Program-made: the position numbers and the translations under genes
Source of the DNA: an uncultured Clostridium sp.
Lineage (GTDB): Bacteria > Bacillota > Clostridia > Lachnospirales > Lachnospiraceae
Assembly (NCBI GenBank): GCA_945915475.1
Contig: CAMEFI010000009.1
Location: forward strand, 27,341 to 91,340
Length of the DNA: 64,000 nucleotides
Direction: 5' to 3'
The notes under the pieces: model-generated
Databases searched by the model: none
What the model was told of the DNA's origin: nothing
What the model saw: the letters and a program-made list of their open reading frames with translations, nothing else
Part shown: one piece after another, positions 1 to 9,800 of the stretch
Layout: the number at the start of each line of letters is the position of its first letter
How positions within the stretch are numbered: the stretch's first letter is position 1

Positions 1-1
1 T

Positions 2-439
2 TATCCAATTCGGACATTACAAGTTGCTTTGGCGCTAGCCATTGCCTTATTCCTTGGATTAGGATTCCGTGCAAAGCATGTTATTAACCAGTTAGAGGAA
101 GAGAATAAATATAATGTTGGGAGTGCAATGGCGAATAATGATGTCGTATATGCAAAGTTACTTCGATTGGATACTATGCAGGAGATTCCTATAACAAAAG
201 TTATTTTTCGGCTTGGAAAGAATCCGGAAGATGTTGACTATGTGATAGATGGGGATACATCCATTAGCAGACATCATGCAGATATTATGAGAAAGGGAAA
301 AGATTTTTATATTATGGATAATAATTCAACCAATCATACCTTTGTAAATGGTAAACAGATTATTTCCGGACAATATGTTGCCATCCGGGGAGGTGATCGG
401 ATTCGATTATCAGATGTGGATTTTCAGTTTGAAGTATAA
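2..439 (+). CDS. FHA-domain membrane protein, 5' end outside window
   Basis: The frame is open to the left edge, so only the C-terminal 145 residues are seen. A hydrophobic segment (about residues 8-24 of the visible part) is followed by a linker and a forkhead-associated domain: the SISRHHAD, NNSTNHTFVNG and GDRIRLSD motifs are the usual phosphothreonine-binding and core motifs. FHA domains bind phosphothreonine peptides, so a link to Ser/Thr kinase signalling is expected. FHA proteins occur in type VII secretion loci, and the next genes look like such a locus, but that role is inferred. A first in-frame TTG at 29 is not taken as the start because coding sequence continues upstream. Confidence 0.8.
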   Translation, partial: YPIRTLQVALALAIALFLGLGFRAKHVINQLEEENKYNVGSAMANNDVVYAKLLRLDTMQEIPITKVIFRLGKNPEDVDYVIDGDTSISRHHADIMRKGKDFYIMDNNSTNHTFVNGKQIISGQYVAIRGGDRIRLSDVDFQFEV

Positions 440-517
440 GTGATGAATTATCATATGGAAAAGGGCATGCTTTATATAATAGTTAGTGGAATGAGATGTT
501 TTTAAGAAGGAGACACA

Positions 518-949
518 ATGTTTTTAGATAAGAAGAAAATAAAAGAGGGTAAATTTGAGTTTGTAATGATATCTTTTGGGGTATTTATAGGAATTATACT
601 ATTAGCACAGGTTGTAGCTATGTTTACAGATACCACAAAAGTTACTGCTGTGGTAATAGATGAATATTATGGAGGAAGTTCTGCTAATCATACGCCACGT
701 GGTTCAAAGATTGATATAGAATGGGAGGATGAAGATGGAGAAATACATACAGAAGGAAATTTAGCGAACAAAGACGGATTGTCTGTAGGGGATGAGATAC
801 AGATTACTGTCGATGCTGATACCCAGTCACAGAGAATTTTGGATTACAAGGGAATTATTGTATTGACATTAGTTGGTCTTGGATTTATTCTCTTTTTTGG
901 TTGGGGTTTGGTTTGTACATTTGGAAAAGATAAGGAAGAAGGGGAGTGA
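518..949 (+). CDS. DUF3592-like small membrane protein
   Basis: 143 residues with one membrane segment near residues 18-36 and another near 112-132, enclosing a beta-rich domain with the VGDEIQITVD motif typical of DUF3592-like proteins. The start has an AAGGAG site 8-10 bases upstream. The next gene begins four bases after its stop, so the two are probably cotranscribed. Function is unknown. Because it is coupled to an effector-like gene and is membrane-bound, an immunity or partner role is possible, but that is inference only. A second DUF3592-like gene lies at 2294-2740. Confidence 0.6.
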   Translation: MFLDKKKIKEGKFEFVMISFGVFIGIILLAQVVAMFTDTTKVTAVVIDEYYGGSSANHTPRGSKIDIEWEDEDGEIHTEGNLANKDGLSVGDEIQITVDADTQSQRILDYKGIIVLTLVGLGFILFFGWGLVCTFGKDKEEGE

Positions 950-953
950 GGGA

Positions 954-1919
954 ATGAGTAGTTTTTCAGTGTCATGGGAAGCTCTTTTCAATGAGGGAGA
1001 TGTGCTTATAAGTGTTAGTAGAAAGTTGGGTGTACAGGAAGATCGATTGGAAAAAGTCAAATCTAATTTGTCTGGAATTGATGGTTTTACAAAGGTGAAC
1101 AAGCTAATAGATACTGTATGCAATGATTTAGAAGATTGCAGGAAGAATATTAAACTGTTAGGAAAAAATACGAGAAAAATTGCTCTGGCATATAAACTTA
1201 CAGAATATAGTATTAGTGGGGAAACGGGACTTGAATGGTCAGATTTGTGGAATTTTGTCTCTAGTGCAGGAGTTGCCGGACAATATGGTGCTATGGTGGG
1301 AAATATGTTTTCGGGAGATTATGGAAGTGCAATAGGAAATGGTCTGTTGGCTTTTGGTGGTTTGGCTGAAAATGCGTTTGAAGATAATCCAAAGAAATGG
1401 TACGAGGTGTTGTTTGGCACATATGAAGATGGAATGGTTGCTAACATAAGTAAAAATGGAGCGAAAACAATATGGGGAGAGGCTTGCGACGGATATAAAT
1501 TTTCAAAGAGTAATACGGTTGGAAAAAATCTGAATGTGGGGGCACAATGGGCAGCCGCCGCTATTGGAAATGGATTTGAGAATTATGAAGAGTTTGGAAC
1601 AGTGAAGAATACTAGATTCTGGGGAGAGACAGCAGTCGAGACAGGTGTTGATGTGGCGATGGGAATAGGAGCAACAATGGCAGTAGCTGCAGGCGCAGCA
1701 GCTGCAGGTATAGCAGCCCCGGCAGTTGCAGTAGCTGCAGTAGGCGGTGGCCTTGTATGGGGAGTAAATAAAGCGGTCGAGCACTTTACCGGAAAAGATG
1801 TGGGGGAATGGGCGGCAGATGCAGTATGTGATGGCGCTGAATGGGTTAAGGATAAGGCAGGAAATGCCATAACAAGTACTAAAAATTCTGTATGTGCATG
1901 GGTTGCGGCAATTAGCTAA
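954..1919 (+). CDS. LXG/WXG100-like effector with glycine/alanine-rich membrane C-terminus
   Basis: 321 residues from the ATG at 954, which follows a GGAGTGAGGGA site; the open frame extends further upstream into the previous gene but without a better start. The N-terminus (FSVSWEALFNEGD, then a helical region to about residue 100) resembles that of the protein at 3046-4218. Residues about 225-275 form a small-residue hydrophobic stretch (GIGATMAVAAGAAAAGIAAP followed by VAVAAVGGGLVWG) with glycine-zipper spacing. LXG toxins that depolarise membranes have such segments, so a secreted pore-forming effector is plausible. No enzymatic motif is visible. The DUF4176 gene follows 14 bases downstream. 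Confidence 0.55.
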   Translation: MSSFSVSWEALFNEGDVLISVSRKLGVQEDRLEKVKSNLSGIDGFTKVNKLIDTVCNDLEDCRKNIKLLGKNTRKIALAYKLTEYSISGETGLEWSDLWNFVSSAGVAGQYGAMVGNMFSGDYGSAIGNGLLAFGGLAENAFEDNPKKWYEVLFGTYEDGMVANISKNGAKTIWGEACDGYKFSKSNTVGKNLNVGAQWAAAAIGNGFENYEEFGTVKNTRFWGETAVETGVDVAMGIGATMAVAAGAAAAGIAAPAVAVAAVGGGLVWGVNKAVEHFTGKDVGEWAADAVCDGAEWVKDKAGNAITSTKNSVCAWVAAIS

Positions 1920-1933
1920 AAGGAGGTAGTATT

Positions 1934-2233
1934 ATGACAATTAAAGAGTTATTACCAATTGGATCAATTGTTTGGTTAAAGGGAGCTAAGAAACCATTAA
2001 TGATATTTGGTGTTCGTCAACAAAATATGGATAATAATGTAGAGTATGATTACATAGGTGTTTTGTACCCTGAGGGCAATATGGGAGTGAATTCACAGTT
2101 TATGTTTAATCACGGGGATATTGAAAAAGTTGTATTTCGTGGTTATGAAGATGAATCGAGAATAGAATTCCTTAATAAATTAGATGCATATTATACTATG
2201 TTGGAGAATGCTAATTCAGATAACAAACAGTAG
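1934..2233 (+). CDS. DUF4176 family protein of type VII secretion loci
   Basis: 99-residue soluble protein with the family pattern LLPIGSIVWLKGAKKPLMIFG, then YDYIGVLYPEGNMG and FNHGDIEKVVFRGYEDE. DUF4176 proteins are recurrent small companions of LXG/WXG100 substrates in Firmicutes; their biochemical role is not established. The start has an AAAAGGAGG site ending 7 bases before ATG. The gene sits directly after the LXG-like gene, which supports reading this island as a type VII effector cluster. Confidence 0.75.
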   Translation: MTIKELLPIGSIVWLKGAKKPLMIFGVRQQNMDNNVEYDYIGVLYPEGNMGVNSQFMFNHGDIEKVVFRGYEDESRIEFLNKLDAYYTMLENANSDNKQ

Positions 2234-2293
2234 GAACAATATAGACAATGCTAATAAGTTTATAGATGTTGTTGTTTGTCAAAGGAGAAACAA

Positions 2294-2740
2294 ATGAGTA
2301 TTGCAGGATATATTGTGCTTGGTATTGTTATACTATTTGTACTACTATTTTATATTTTGATTTTGTTGGCATATCTTGGTAGTTCCAAAGGATATCGGGA
2401 AGCAAAAAGAACAGATGCAACGATACTGGAAGATCTAGGTGATATGAAATTATCGACAGGAAGTTATGTGATAGGGCGCCCGCGTTTTCGGACTTTCCAT
2501 AAATATAAAGTATCCTATTATGTGAATGGTGAAGAACAAGTTGAGGAAGCAGAACTTAGAAATAGAGAGCTGAAAGTAGGAGAGACAGTAGAAGTTCGAT
2601 ACGACATTTCAAAAAAGGGGAAAATTAAACTGGAATCAGAAGCCTTTTTGTGTTGGACAAGAGAAATGGCCATTGGCTATACGCTTGGGCTGATTCTGGG
2701 TATTACATTAAGTGTTTTGAAATTAAATGATTTGATATAG
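2294..2740 (+). CDS. DUF3592-like small membrane protein
   Basis: 148 residues. The ATG at 2294 is chosen because AAAGGAG lies 6 bases upstream; an in-frame TTG at 2276 has no site. A long N-terminal membrane segment (residues 4-30), a beta domain (KYKVSYYVNGEEQ ... VGETVEVRYD) that fits DUF3592, and a C-terminal membrane segment (about 128-145). It shares topology with 518-949 but little sequence. Function is unknown; in this context it could protect against, or assist, the neighbouring effectors. A repeat element begins immediately after the stop. Confidence 0.6.
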   Translation: MSIAGYIVLGIVILFVLLFYILILLAYLGSSKGYREAKRTDATILEDLGDMKLSTGSYVIGRPRFRTFHKYKVSYYVNGEEQVEEAELRNRELKVGETVEVRYDISKKGKIKLESEAFLCWTREMAIGYTLGLILGITLSVLKLNDLI

Positions 2741-2926
2741 GTGTCAAAAGTCCAAAAAGCTTTCTGCTTGCAGAAAAAGCTTTTTGACTTTATGACACGC
2801 AAAAACATGAGGAAGTAGCAATTTACGTAGTAAATTAGCGGATTCCGAATGTTTTAAGAATTGCGAAAGTTGCAACACAACGAAGCAATTCGTTATATCA
2901 GTGAGTGGCAAAATTACTTTTGACAC
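2741..2926. repeat. MITE-like element with 11-bp terminal inverted repeats
   Basis: A 186-bp segment begins GTGTCAAAAGT (2741-2751) and ends with its exact complement ACTTTTGACAC (2916-2926). The first 58 bases also fold on themselves: the start pairs with GACTTTATGACAC (2786-2798) around a GCTTT/AAAGC stem, giving a terminator-like hairpin. Two further dyads follow: AATTTAC-GTA-GTAAATT and GAATTGC ... GCAATTC. No ORF of note. It fills the gap between the DUF3592 gene and the peptidase-type effector. It could be a miniature transposable element or a structured intergenic RNA. Confidence 0.55.
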
Positions 2927-3045
2927 TCACATCATGATTTTATTTAATAGTTTATGTGAAAGAAACCAATAACAGTATAAACATATGGTATATGTACATA
3001 CGCATTGTTGGTTTCTTTTTATTCAAGGGAAAAAGGGGGTATGTT

Positions 3046-4218
3046 ATGGCAGAATTTGAAGTGTCATGGAAGAAGATCATGGAAGAGGGGGATTCCTTTC
3101 AGAGGATGTCGGAGAGATTAGGCAGTTATTGTGAAACAATCCGTAAATTGAAGAGGGAATTGCCAAATGAACTGGGGGAAAAAGATAATTCCATAGAACC
3201 TGTATTGGATCAGATTGAGGAACAATTAGAAGAAGAGAAAAAAGGGTGTCTGGAATTATATGAAAAGTTACAGTCAATAGCGGAGGAATATAAAAACGCA
3301 GAATTGATAGCAAAGCAAAAGCAACACAGGAAAGAATTGTCGGATCAGTCGAAAGTATCGGAGGGGAAAGAAACAGAACAAGGCATAATTGATTGGAGTA
3401 AAGGCTGGGATAACATAAAAGAACTGGCGAAAGCATTAGGACTTACTGCGTTTGAGACTGCTGCCTTTTTGAGAGATTTGGGAAAACTGATTGGTGCAGC
3501 GGGAATGGAAGGAATGAAGCAATCGGATACGGATTGGAAAGCATGGTTTATGAAATACGTGCCGGAAAATGTGTCGGATTACACGATGTTAGGATTGTTG
3601 TCATTTTTATCGATACTAGGTATATCAGAGAAAAAAGCAAAGAAACATAAGAACGCTAATGAGGAGGAGTGGGCGGTTAATCAGAATGAATATAAAAAAG
3701 GGGATTATATAGAGTATCAGGATAAGATGAGTACAATGCAATATGGCAACTGTCCGGCAAGAACAAATGCATGTGAGGTGATAGCGGCATATAACGCATT
3801 GCAATCTTTAACAGGTGGCAATGGGACGGAGGATTTCCCGGATTTATTATATCATTTTGAAAGAGATGGTATAACGGCATATGGAGAATTGGGCACATCG
3901 CCCCAGGCGATTCATTCTTATTTTACTGAGAATGGATATGCTACAAAAATGATTGCCGGAAAACAGATTAGTTCAGAATTTGTTCAGGAAATATCGGATC
4001 AATATACAACATATATTATGACGGCGTATAATGACCAGTCAAATCTAGAGAGTCAGATTCATACGGTAAGCATAACAAGGGAACGTACCGTGGGTGGGGA
4101 TAAGTATGTCATGCATAATGATTATGCAGGAGCTAAGACTTATGATTCTTTGGAGGATGCGGTGTTTGAATATAATACCGGAAACGGAGAGCCAATCAGT
4201 CTGATTGGGATAAAATAG
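3046..4218 (+). CDS. LXG-like effector with C39/papain-like cysteine peptidase domain
   Basis: 390 residues from the ATG at 3046 behind AAAAAGGGGGT. The N-terminus FEVSWKKIMEEGD and the following coiled coil (about 20-95) match the leader of the protein at 954-1919. A middle linker has weak hydrophobic segments near 180-200. The C-terminal domain (about 225-390) carries GNCPARTNACEVIAAYNAL with candidate catalytic Cys236 (or Cys243), QIHTVSI with His339, and MHNDY with Asn358/Asp359: the Cys-His-Asp/Asn order of papain-like C39-type peptidases. Likely a secreted toxin or processing peptidase; substrate unknown. The next gene, a lipoprotein, follows after 19 bases. Confidence 0.6.
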   Translation: MAEFEVSWKKIMEEGDSFQRMSERLGSYCETIRKLKRELPNELGEKDNSIEPVLDQIEEQLEEEKKGCLELYEKLQSIAEEYKNAELIAKQKQHRKELSDQSKVSEGKETEQGIIDWSKGWDNIKELAKALGLTAFETAAFLRDLGKLIGAAGMEGMKQSDTDWKAWFMKYVPENVSDYTMLGLLSFLSILGISEKKAKKHKNANEEEWAVNQNEYKKGDYIEYQDKMSTMQYGNCPARTNACEVIAAYNALQSLTGGNGTEDFPDLLYHFERDGITAYGELGTSPQAIHSYFTENGYATKMIAGKQISSEFVQEISDQYTTYIMTAYNDQSNLESQIHTVSITRERTVGGDKYVMHNDYAGAKTYDSLEDAVFEYNTGNGEPISLIGIK

Positions 4219-4237
4219 ATACAGAGGAATTATATAT

Positions 4238-5506
4238 ATGAAAAAGGGAAAGGGCACTGCATATATGAGAAAAAGAATACTTTTAATCGTATGGACCTTA
4301 ATAGGCTGCATGGTATTAACCGGGTGCCAGATGCTTATAAAGCCGATACAGAAATTAAAATATGGGAAAATGTATGGTGTTGCAACATCCTGTCGGGTGT
4401 TATCCATAGAAGGATCCATTGGCGCAACCCGGTATGTGTGTGACAATAGTTCTGATACATATATATATGACAAAAATGCAGTCTGTAATTATGATACCGG
4501 GGAAGAGCTGGTACAGATAGAAGAGGGAATGGATCTTCTATACATGGCATGCAATGGTGAAATATTATACTATGCTGTCAGTAAAAATAATGGACAGTTA
4601 TACGGTTATAACTTTGAGACAAAAGAAAACCGGCTGATAACGGAACAATATGAGATTACCGGAATGAATGCATGTGGAGAGGATGTCTTTATTTCTGTGA
4701 AAGAAAAAGAGACAGAAGCAGACTATAGCAAAGAACATAAAGAGAAAAATGAAATTTTGTATTATCATAAGACGGAAGAAGGAATATCCCTGACAGAATG
4801 GGTAATGTCCAATATTCCTTTTGATACTTCAGAGGATTATACGGGATATATGTATGATGAATATTATATTCTTGTGGATCATTCTGTTGAGGAGGATGTT
4901 CCAAGAATTGTTTATATTGATAATCAGGATGGATTTCGGTATTCCTGTTATGGATATGCGTTTCACGGAAGTAATACTTATAATCGGATTGAGGGGAATG
5001 AAATCCGGTTATCTGCGGATGGAAAGTGCCGTTACCGGGGAAAGGAAGAAGAACTTACGGTTATTACAAAGGACAATCAGAATGCGCAGGGGGCATATGC
5101 AGGGCTATCGACACCATTTATCAGTTTTCGGAATGAGGAAGTTGGCATCATCGAACAATATGGCAAAGGAACTCCGCAATATCAGGAGAATCCGGATAAG
5201 TATTACAAGTGTTTAGATGCATTTTATGTATATTTACCGGAGACAGGGGAATGTCATATGCTATATGAGTCTGAGGATGGTGAACAGATTGCCGGTTATT
5301 CCTATACGAAGAATTGTCTTTATCTTCTGACCAATGAAGGAGTGTTTGAATATAATCTGGATACCGGAAATCGGAGCTTGGTGTTTGTAAATGACAAAGC
5401 ATATGAATGTCTCTGTTTTGAGTATATCGATAATAGATTGTACATATTCAGCGATCCGTTTACGGGGGAGAATGGAGGGGCGGAATTCTTGTCGGTTGTG
5501 GAATGA
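4238..5506 (+). CDS. Lipoprotein of unknown function, possible beta-propeller
   Basis: Up to 422 residues. The signal sequence RKRILLIVWTLIGCMVLTGC ends in an LTGC lipobox, so the mature protein is lipid-anchored outside the membrane. An in-frame ATG at 4265 would give a more compact signal peptide; both starts have weak purine-rich sites. The rest is beta-rich with repeated short tyrosine-rich strands (for example DGEQIAGYSYTKNCLYLLTNEG), which suggests a propeller-like fold without a recognisable catalytic motif. Its place directly after the peptidase-type effector suggests a partner or surface-exposed protector, but this is inference. Confidence 0.55.
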   Translation: MKKGKGTAYMRKRILLIVWTLIGCMVLTGCQMLIKPIQKLKYGKMYGVATSCRVLSIEGSIGATRYVCDNSSDTYIYDKNAVCNYDTGEELVQIEEGMDLLYMACNGEILYYAVSKNNGQLYGYNFETKENRLITEQYEITGMNACGEDVFISVKEKETEADYSKEHKEKNEILYYHKTEEGISLTEWVMSNIPFDTSEDYTGYMYDEYYILVDHSVEEDVPRIVYIDNQDGFRYSCYGYAFHGSNTYNRIEGNEIRLSADGKCRYRGKEEELTVITKDNQNAQGAYAGLSTPFISFRNEEVGIIEQYGKGTPQYQENPDKYYKCLDAFYVYLPETGECHMLYESEDGEQIAGYSYTKNCLYLLTNEGVFEYNLDTGNRSLVFVNDKAYECLCFEYIDNRLYIFSDPFTGENGGAEFLSVVE

Positions 5507-5642
5507 CAAAGAAGAGAAGATTGTTGTGTAATTTCGAGAAATCCTGTCAAAACTTAGGATAAGGATTTCTGTCTGGTGCGGTATTTTTTCCATAAGAAGA
5601 TATCAGGCAGAGTCATACAGGATAGATCGGAGGTTATGCGAC

Positions 5643-6518
5643 ATGGGATATCAGGAAAGAAGAGTAATGGTACAGTTGTTTCGGAAGATTCTATATATTC
5701 TCCTGGGTACTTTCCTGTACTCTGCAGGAATCGGACTTTTTTTAGATCCGAATGCCCTGGCACCGGGAGGTGTTGTCGGTATTTCTATTATTGTCAGTCA
5801 TACATTTGGAGGAGAGACTGGTACATGGTATTTTCTGATAAATATCCCAATAATTCTTCTTGGATGGTGGAGATTTGGCGGGAAATTTATTATCTATAGT
5901 TTCTATGCAATTGCGCTGAATTCAATTTTTACAAATATATTCAGTCTGTTTCCTGCGGTGACGGGTGACCGGTTGCTGGCGGCAGTTGCCGGAAGCCTGT
6001 TGGTGGGTTCCGGATTAGGACTTGTGCTGAAAACCGGTGCGACAACAGGAGGAATGGATATCATTATTAAGATTTTGAGGAGAAAATATCCGGCAATTAA
6101 GACAAGTACTTTTTTTGTAACCATAGATATAATGATTGTGACAATATCCGGTATAGTATTCCGGGATTTTAATCTGGCCATGTATGCATTTATCACGGTA
6201 GTTTTAAATGGAAAGGTAATGGAATACATTCTGTATGGAGCAGATGAGGCAAACTTGATCTACATTGTGGCAGAACAACCGGAAAAAATGCTTGCCCGGA
6301 TTCTGAAAGAGATGGATATTGGGGCAACTATTCTTGCGGGAAAGGGAGCCTACAGTAATCGGCAAAAACAGATTATTATGTGTGTAGTGAAAAAACGTCT
6401 GACTCCTGCATTGCAGGATATTGTAAGACAGGAAGATGAGAAAGCATTTTTGATCATAACCAGTGCAAAAGAAATCTATGGAGAGGGTTATAAAAATATA
6501 ACAGTGGATCCATTATAA
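5643..6518 (+). CDS. YitT family membrane protein
   Basis: 291 residues. Five to six membrane segments in the first ~185 residues (YitT_membrane domain: GIGLFLDPNALAPGGVVGIS, SGLGLVLKTGATTGGMDII) and a C-terminal soluble DUF2179 domain (about 220-280, GKGAYSNRQKQIIMCVV). Family members are inner-membrane proteins of uncertain transport function. The ATG at 5643 has GGAGG about 10 bases upstream. It is a single-gene unit separated from the lipoprotein by 136 bases; the next gene is on the opposite strand. Confidence 0.85.
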   Translation: MGYQERRVMVQLFRKILYILLGTFLYSAGIGLFLDPNALAPGGVVGISIIVSHTFGGETGTWYFLINIPIILLGWWRFGGKFIIYSFYAIALNSIFTNIFSLFPAVTGDRLLAAVAGSLLVGSGLGLVLKTGATTGGMDIIIKILRRKYPAIKTSTFFVTIDIMIVTISGIVFRDFNLAMYAFITVVLNGKVMEYILYGADEANLIYIVAEQPEKMLARILKEMDIGATILAGKGAYSNRQKQIIMCVVKKRLTPALQDIVRQEDEKAFLIITSAKEIYGEGYKNITVDPL

Positions 6519-6736
6519 AGTTAAGGTAAACATCTTATATCTTCTTCCCCCTTTCGAAGCAGAATGGTATATGTTACAATTCTTATGTATCTATACAAAT
6601 ATGGTAACATAGATAGCAAAGTATTGTTAAAGAAGCGAAACTGTGCCGGAAGGAACAGTACAACTGCTGTATCTTCTGAGAATGCTACCCTTTTTGAACA
6701 GTCCGGTGCTTTGGAATGTGATTCGTTAAAATATTC

Positions 6737-6787
6737 AAAAGCCGCCGCTTTATGATGGATATACCAATCATGAAAGCGGCGGCTTTT
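6737..6787. terminator. Bidirectional stem-loop terminator
   Basis: AAAAGCCGCCGCTTTATGAT pairs with ATCATGAAAGCGGCGGCTTTT around a 10-base loop, with A and T tracts on either side. It lies between the convergent YitT gene and the leucine-rich-repeat gene and should serve both. The rest of 6519-6819 holds no convincing gene; two overlapping short ORFs there have no start signals or recognisable motifs. Confidence 0.85.
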
Positions 6788-6819
6788 ATTCATCGATTTC
6801 TTTTTAAGAAATGCAATCT

Positions 6820-9800
6820 TTACTTCTTAATCTTTGCCTTAGAGCTTACACCCTTTGCTTTTAAAAGCTTCTTGTAGCTTGCTAATTTGCTCTTTGGCAC
6901 CTTGATGGTTGCCTTTGTGGAAATACCCTTAAAGGCTTTGCTTCCCACATTTTTGCTGGTAAGCTTGGTGGTCTTAATAGTAATTTTGCTTAATTTCTTA
7001 CATCCTGCAAATGCCTGCTTGCCAATCTTATTAACTGCGGCAGGAATGGTAATGCTCTTAAGAGCTGTACATTTACTAAATGCATTGTCACCAATCGTGG
7101 TTACATTGCTTCCCATGGTTACTTTTGTAAGCTTCTTACATCCTGAGAAAGCATTTTTACCAATGCTTATTACATTGGAAGGAATTGTCACAGAGGTAAG
7201 CTTAGAGCTTCCTTTAAATGCATTGTCCGCAATGGCTGTTACCTGATATGTGGTTCCGTTGATTACGACTGTTGCAGGTACAGCAATCTTGGCTGTTGTC
7301 TTATCTCCGGTAGTATAGGTAACGGTCTTCTGGTTATCTGCCACACTGGTAACGGTATAATTGTTACCGTCTACGGTTGCTGTATCACCGGTTTTAGTAG
7401 TATCTGCCGGTGTATCTGGAGCAGATGGTGTATTCGATCCGGAAGGAGTAGATGGTGGGACAGGTGTCGCCTCTTTAACAATCTTCCATTGCAAGCTGCT
7501 GATTTTCGACACATCCGGTGCATTATATACGGTATCATCATAGCTAAATGTTACCTGTGCGGTATAGGTTCCCGGTTCTGTTGCTGTATTGCCGGTATAG
7601 GTTGCTGTAAGACCCTTTGGTAATCCTGTTAATTCCACTGTCTTTGCAGAACCATCATAAGTAAATGCATCCTTATAGTTCCATGCTACTTTACTCAGAT
7701 CCAAATCCTCTTTTTCATAAACAATGGCATAAACAGAGAATCGATCGGTATCAAATACTAAAGATTTGCCATCTTTTGATAACTTAGCAGTTAAAACATC
7801 TACATGTCCGCCAATACCATCATGATAACGGACAATGGCATAATTCTTTCTTCCTTGCAGCTCCTTGGTTAGCGGAACCGTAACGGTCATTGGTGCTTTG
7901 GTTTCCGTAATCTGGGTTTCCTCGTCTATGGTATCTACTTTTGCTAAAACAGATAAGTCTAAGAATGTGGAAACAGCATTTTTACCGATTTCCTTTTCAA
8001 CTGTCTTACGGATATTTGTAATGGCAGTCTTGACAGAATCTGTGGCAGTTGCTGGATTGATTGTATCTGCCTTAATGGAAACGGTTAATTCTTTTCCAGA
8101 TTCAATTGCGGTTTTCTGCGCATCCGATAACCCCGTTAATGCATTTGGTTCCGGAACCTCTACTGTTACCTTACCGCCTTCTGTTGCTACATAAGTACTA
8201 CTTTCATCACTTTGTGAAGTGCTGGCAATTTTATATAAATTAACCGTTACAGTAGAAGTAGAATATCCGGTTCCGTCCTTTGCATGTATATCATCGTATA
8301 CAACGTCTATGGTTTCAGGATCTTGATTTATATCATCCTTAGAATACGTTTTTTCAAGTTCTAAACCATTTTCGGTTCTTGAGAATATACTTGCTTCGTA
8401 ATCCTCTCCATCTTTAAATCCAATATAAAGTTTTGACATATTGCCTGCAAATTTCATATCACTATACATATTAACGTGTAATTCCGGGAATTGGAATGCA
8501 GGCATCCAATATTCCTCAAAACAGTTTGCGAATGTTTGGTCGTCAATCGTCTCCATGGTCTCGGAATCCACAAGCATATCATCCAGTGAATAATATATAC
8601 TTCCATTATCTGTCGTGCGTTCTTCCACTGCATACAACGCACCGCAGTAATGGCTGACAATATCAACTTCTGATAAAGCGCTAAATTCTTTCCGTCCTGC
8701 GTCTGTTACAAAAAACAATGCATCCTCAATGTATATGCCATCTTCCGTTAAAGGATGATTCTTTTCATCCGGAATGGTAAAGTAATGATCGTTTCCTGCT
8801 TCAAACTGGATTCCCTTCATATTACCGGAGGAAGAAATATACTGTGGTTCCAGCTGTATATTTCCAAAGTGACTTACGTTAATATGTATATATCCGGTAT
8901 TTACAATGCCTGTTGCAGTGTCATCCGGATCATCCGGATTGAATAATACTTCTTCTCCCTCCGAAACGGCTGCAAGCTTATCAATAACACCCTGAATGGT
9001 ATCAGCATGAACCCAGTACTGTGAATTGCCGCTGTTATAGTTAATACCATTACATGTTTCGAATTCATACTCTGAAATATAACATCCGGCATATCCTAAA
9101 TGTTCGATTCCGTCTGTATAGATAACTCCCCCTTCGGGATACATAAATATATCCGTACGGCGTGATTCCGGCACTTCCTGGTCACTCCATCTGCAGTTAC
9201 ACTCTGCCTGTAGTCCGAAGCTTGCCCTTACATTTTCTTTGACCGTAATCTTATATTTCTTATTATCTTCAATTGTCTCTATTTCAATATCGTCTTTGTT
9301 CCAATCGTTTACAGATATTACTGTATCCGAAATGATTCTGTCCGGATTATCGTTAACAATATAATATACAGACCGGTTCTTGTCGTCATAAGCAACATCA
9401 TTTCTTATGAATCCTGCTGCACTCATTTCTTCCGTTGTATAAAAGGCTGCAACCGGATAATCCACATGAATTACAACAGATGAGCAGATATCACCGATTG
9501 CATAGGTTACTGTATAATCTCCAACCTCATAAAATGTAAAATCAATTAAATCAGGATTGTTCTCATTTGCATTGTATTCTACCAGCTTCGTATCAGCAGG
9601 CTCTCCATTATGAGAAATGGAAATATTCTTATTATCTGCTGTTATGATTACTTCTTCGGCACCTTCTTTCTCTACATATGCAAAGTACAACGTAGTTCCG
9701 TACAACTCTGCCCCGGCTTCCTTTGTAAACTCGGCGTTTGGGTTAATAGAAGGCACAGACGGTTCTCCACTCCAATCAATCCAATCTTTCAGAACAAGAC

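Noticed and set aside
6564..6793. Overlapping short ORFs on both strands between the YitT and leucine-rich-repeat genes
   Set aside because: Low-quality composition, no start signals, and the region ends in a terminator stem; no family recognised.
7361..8194. Plus-strand ORFs across the leucine-rich-repeat gene
   Set aside because: Shadows of a repetitive minus-strand coding region with a signal peptide and LRR_5 motifs.
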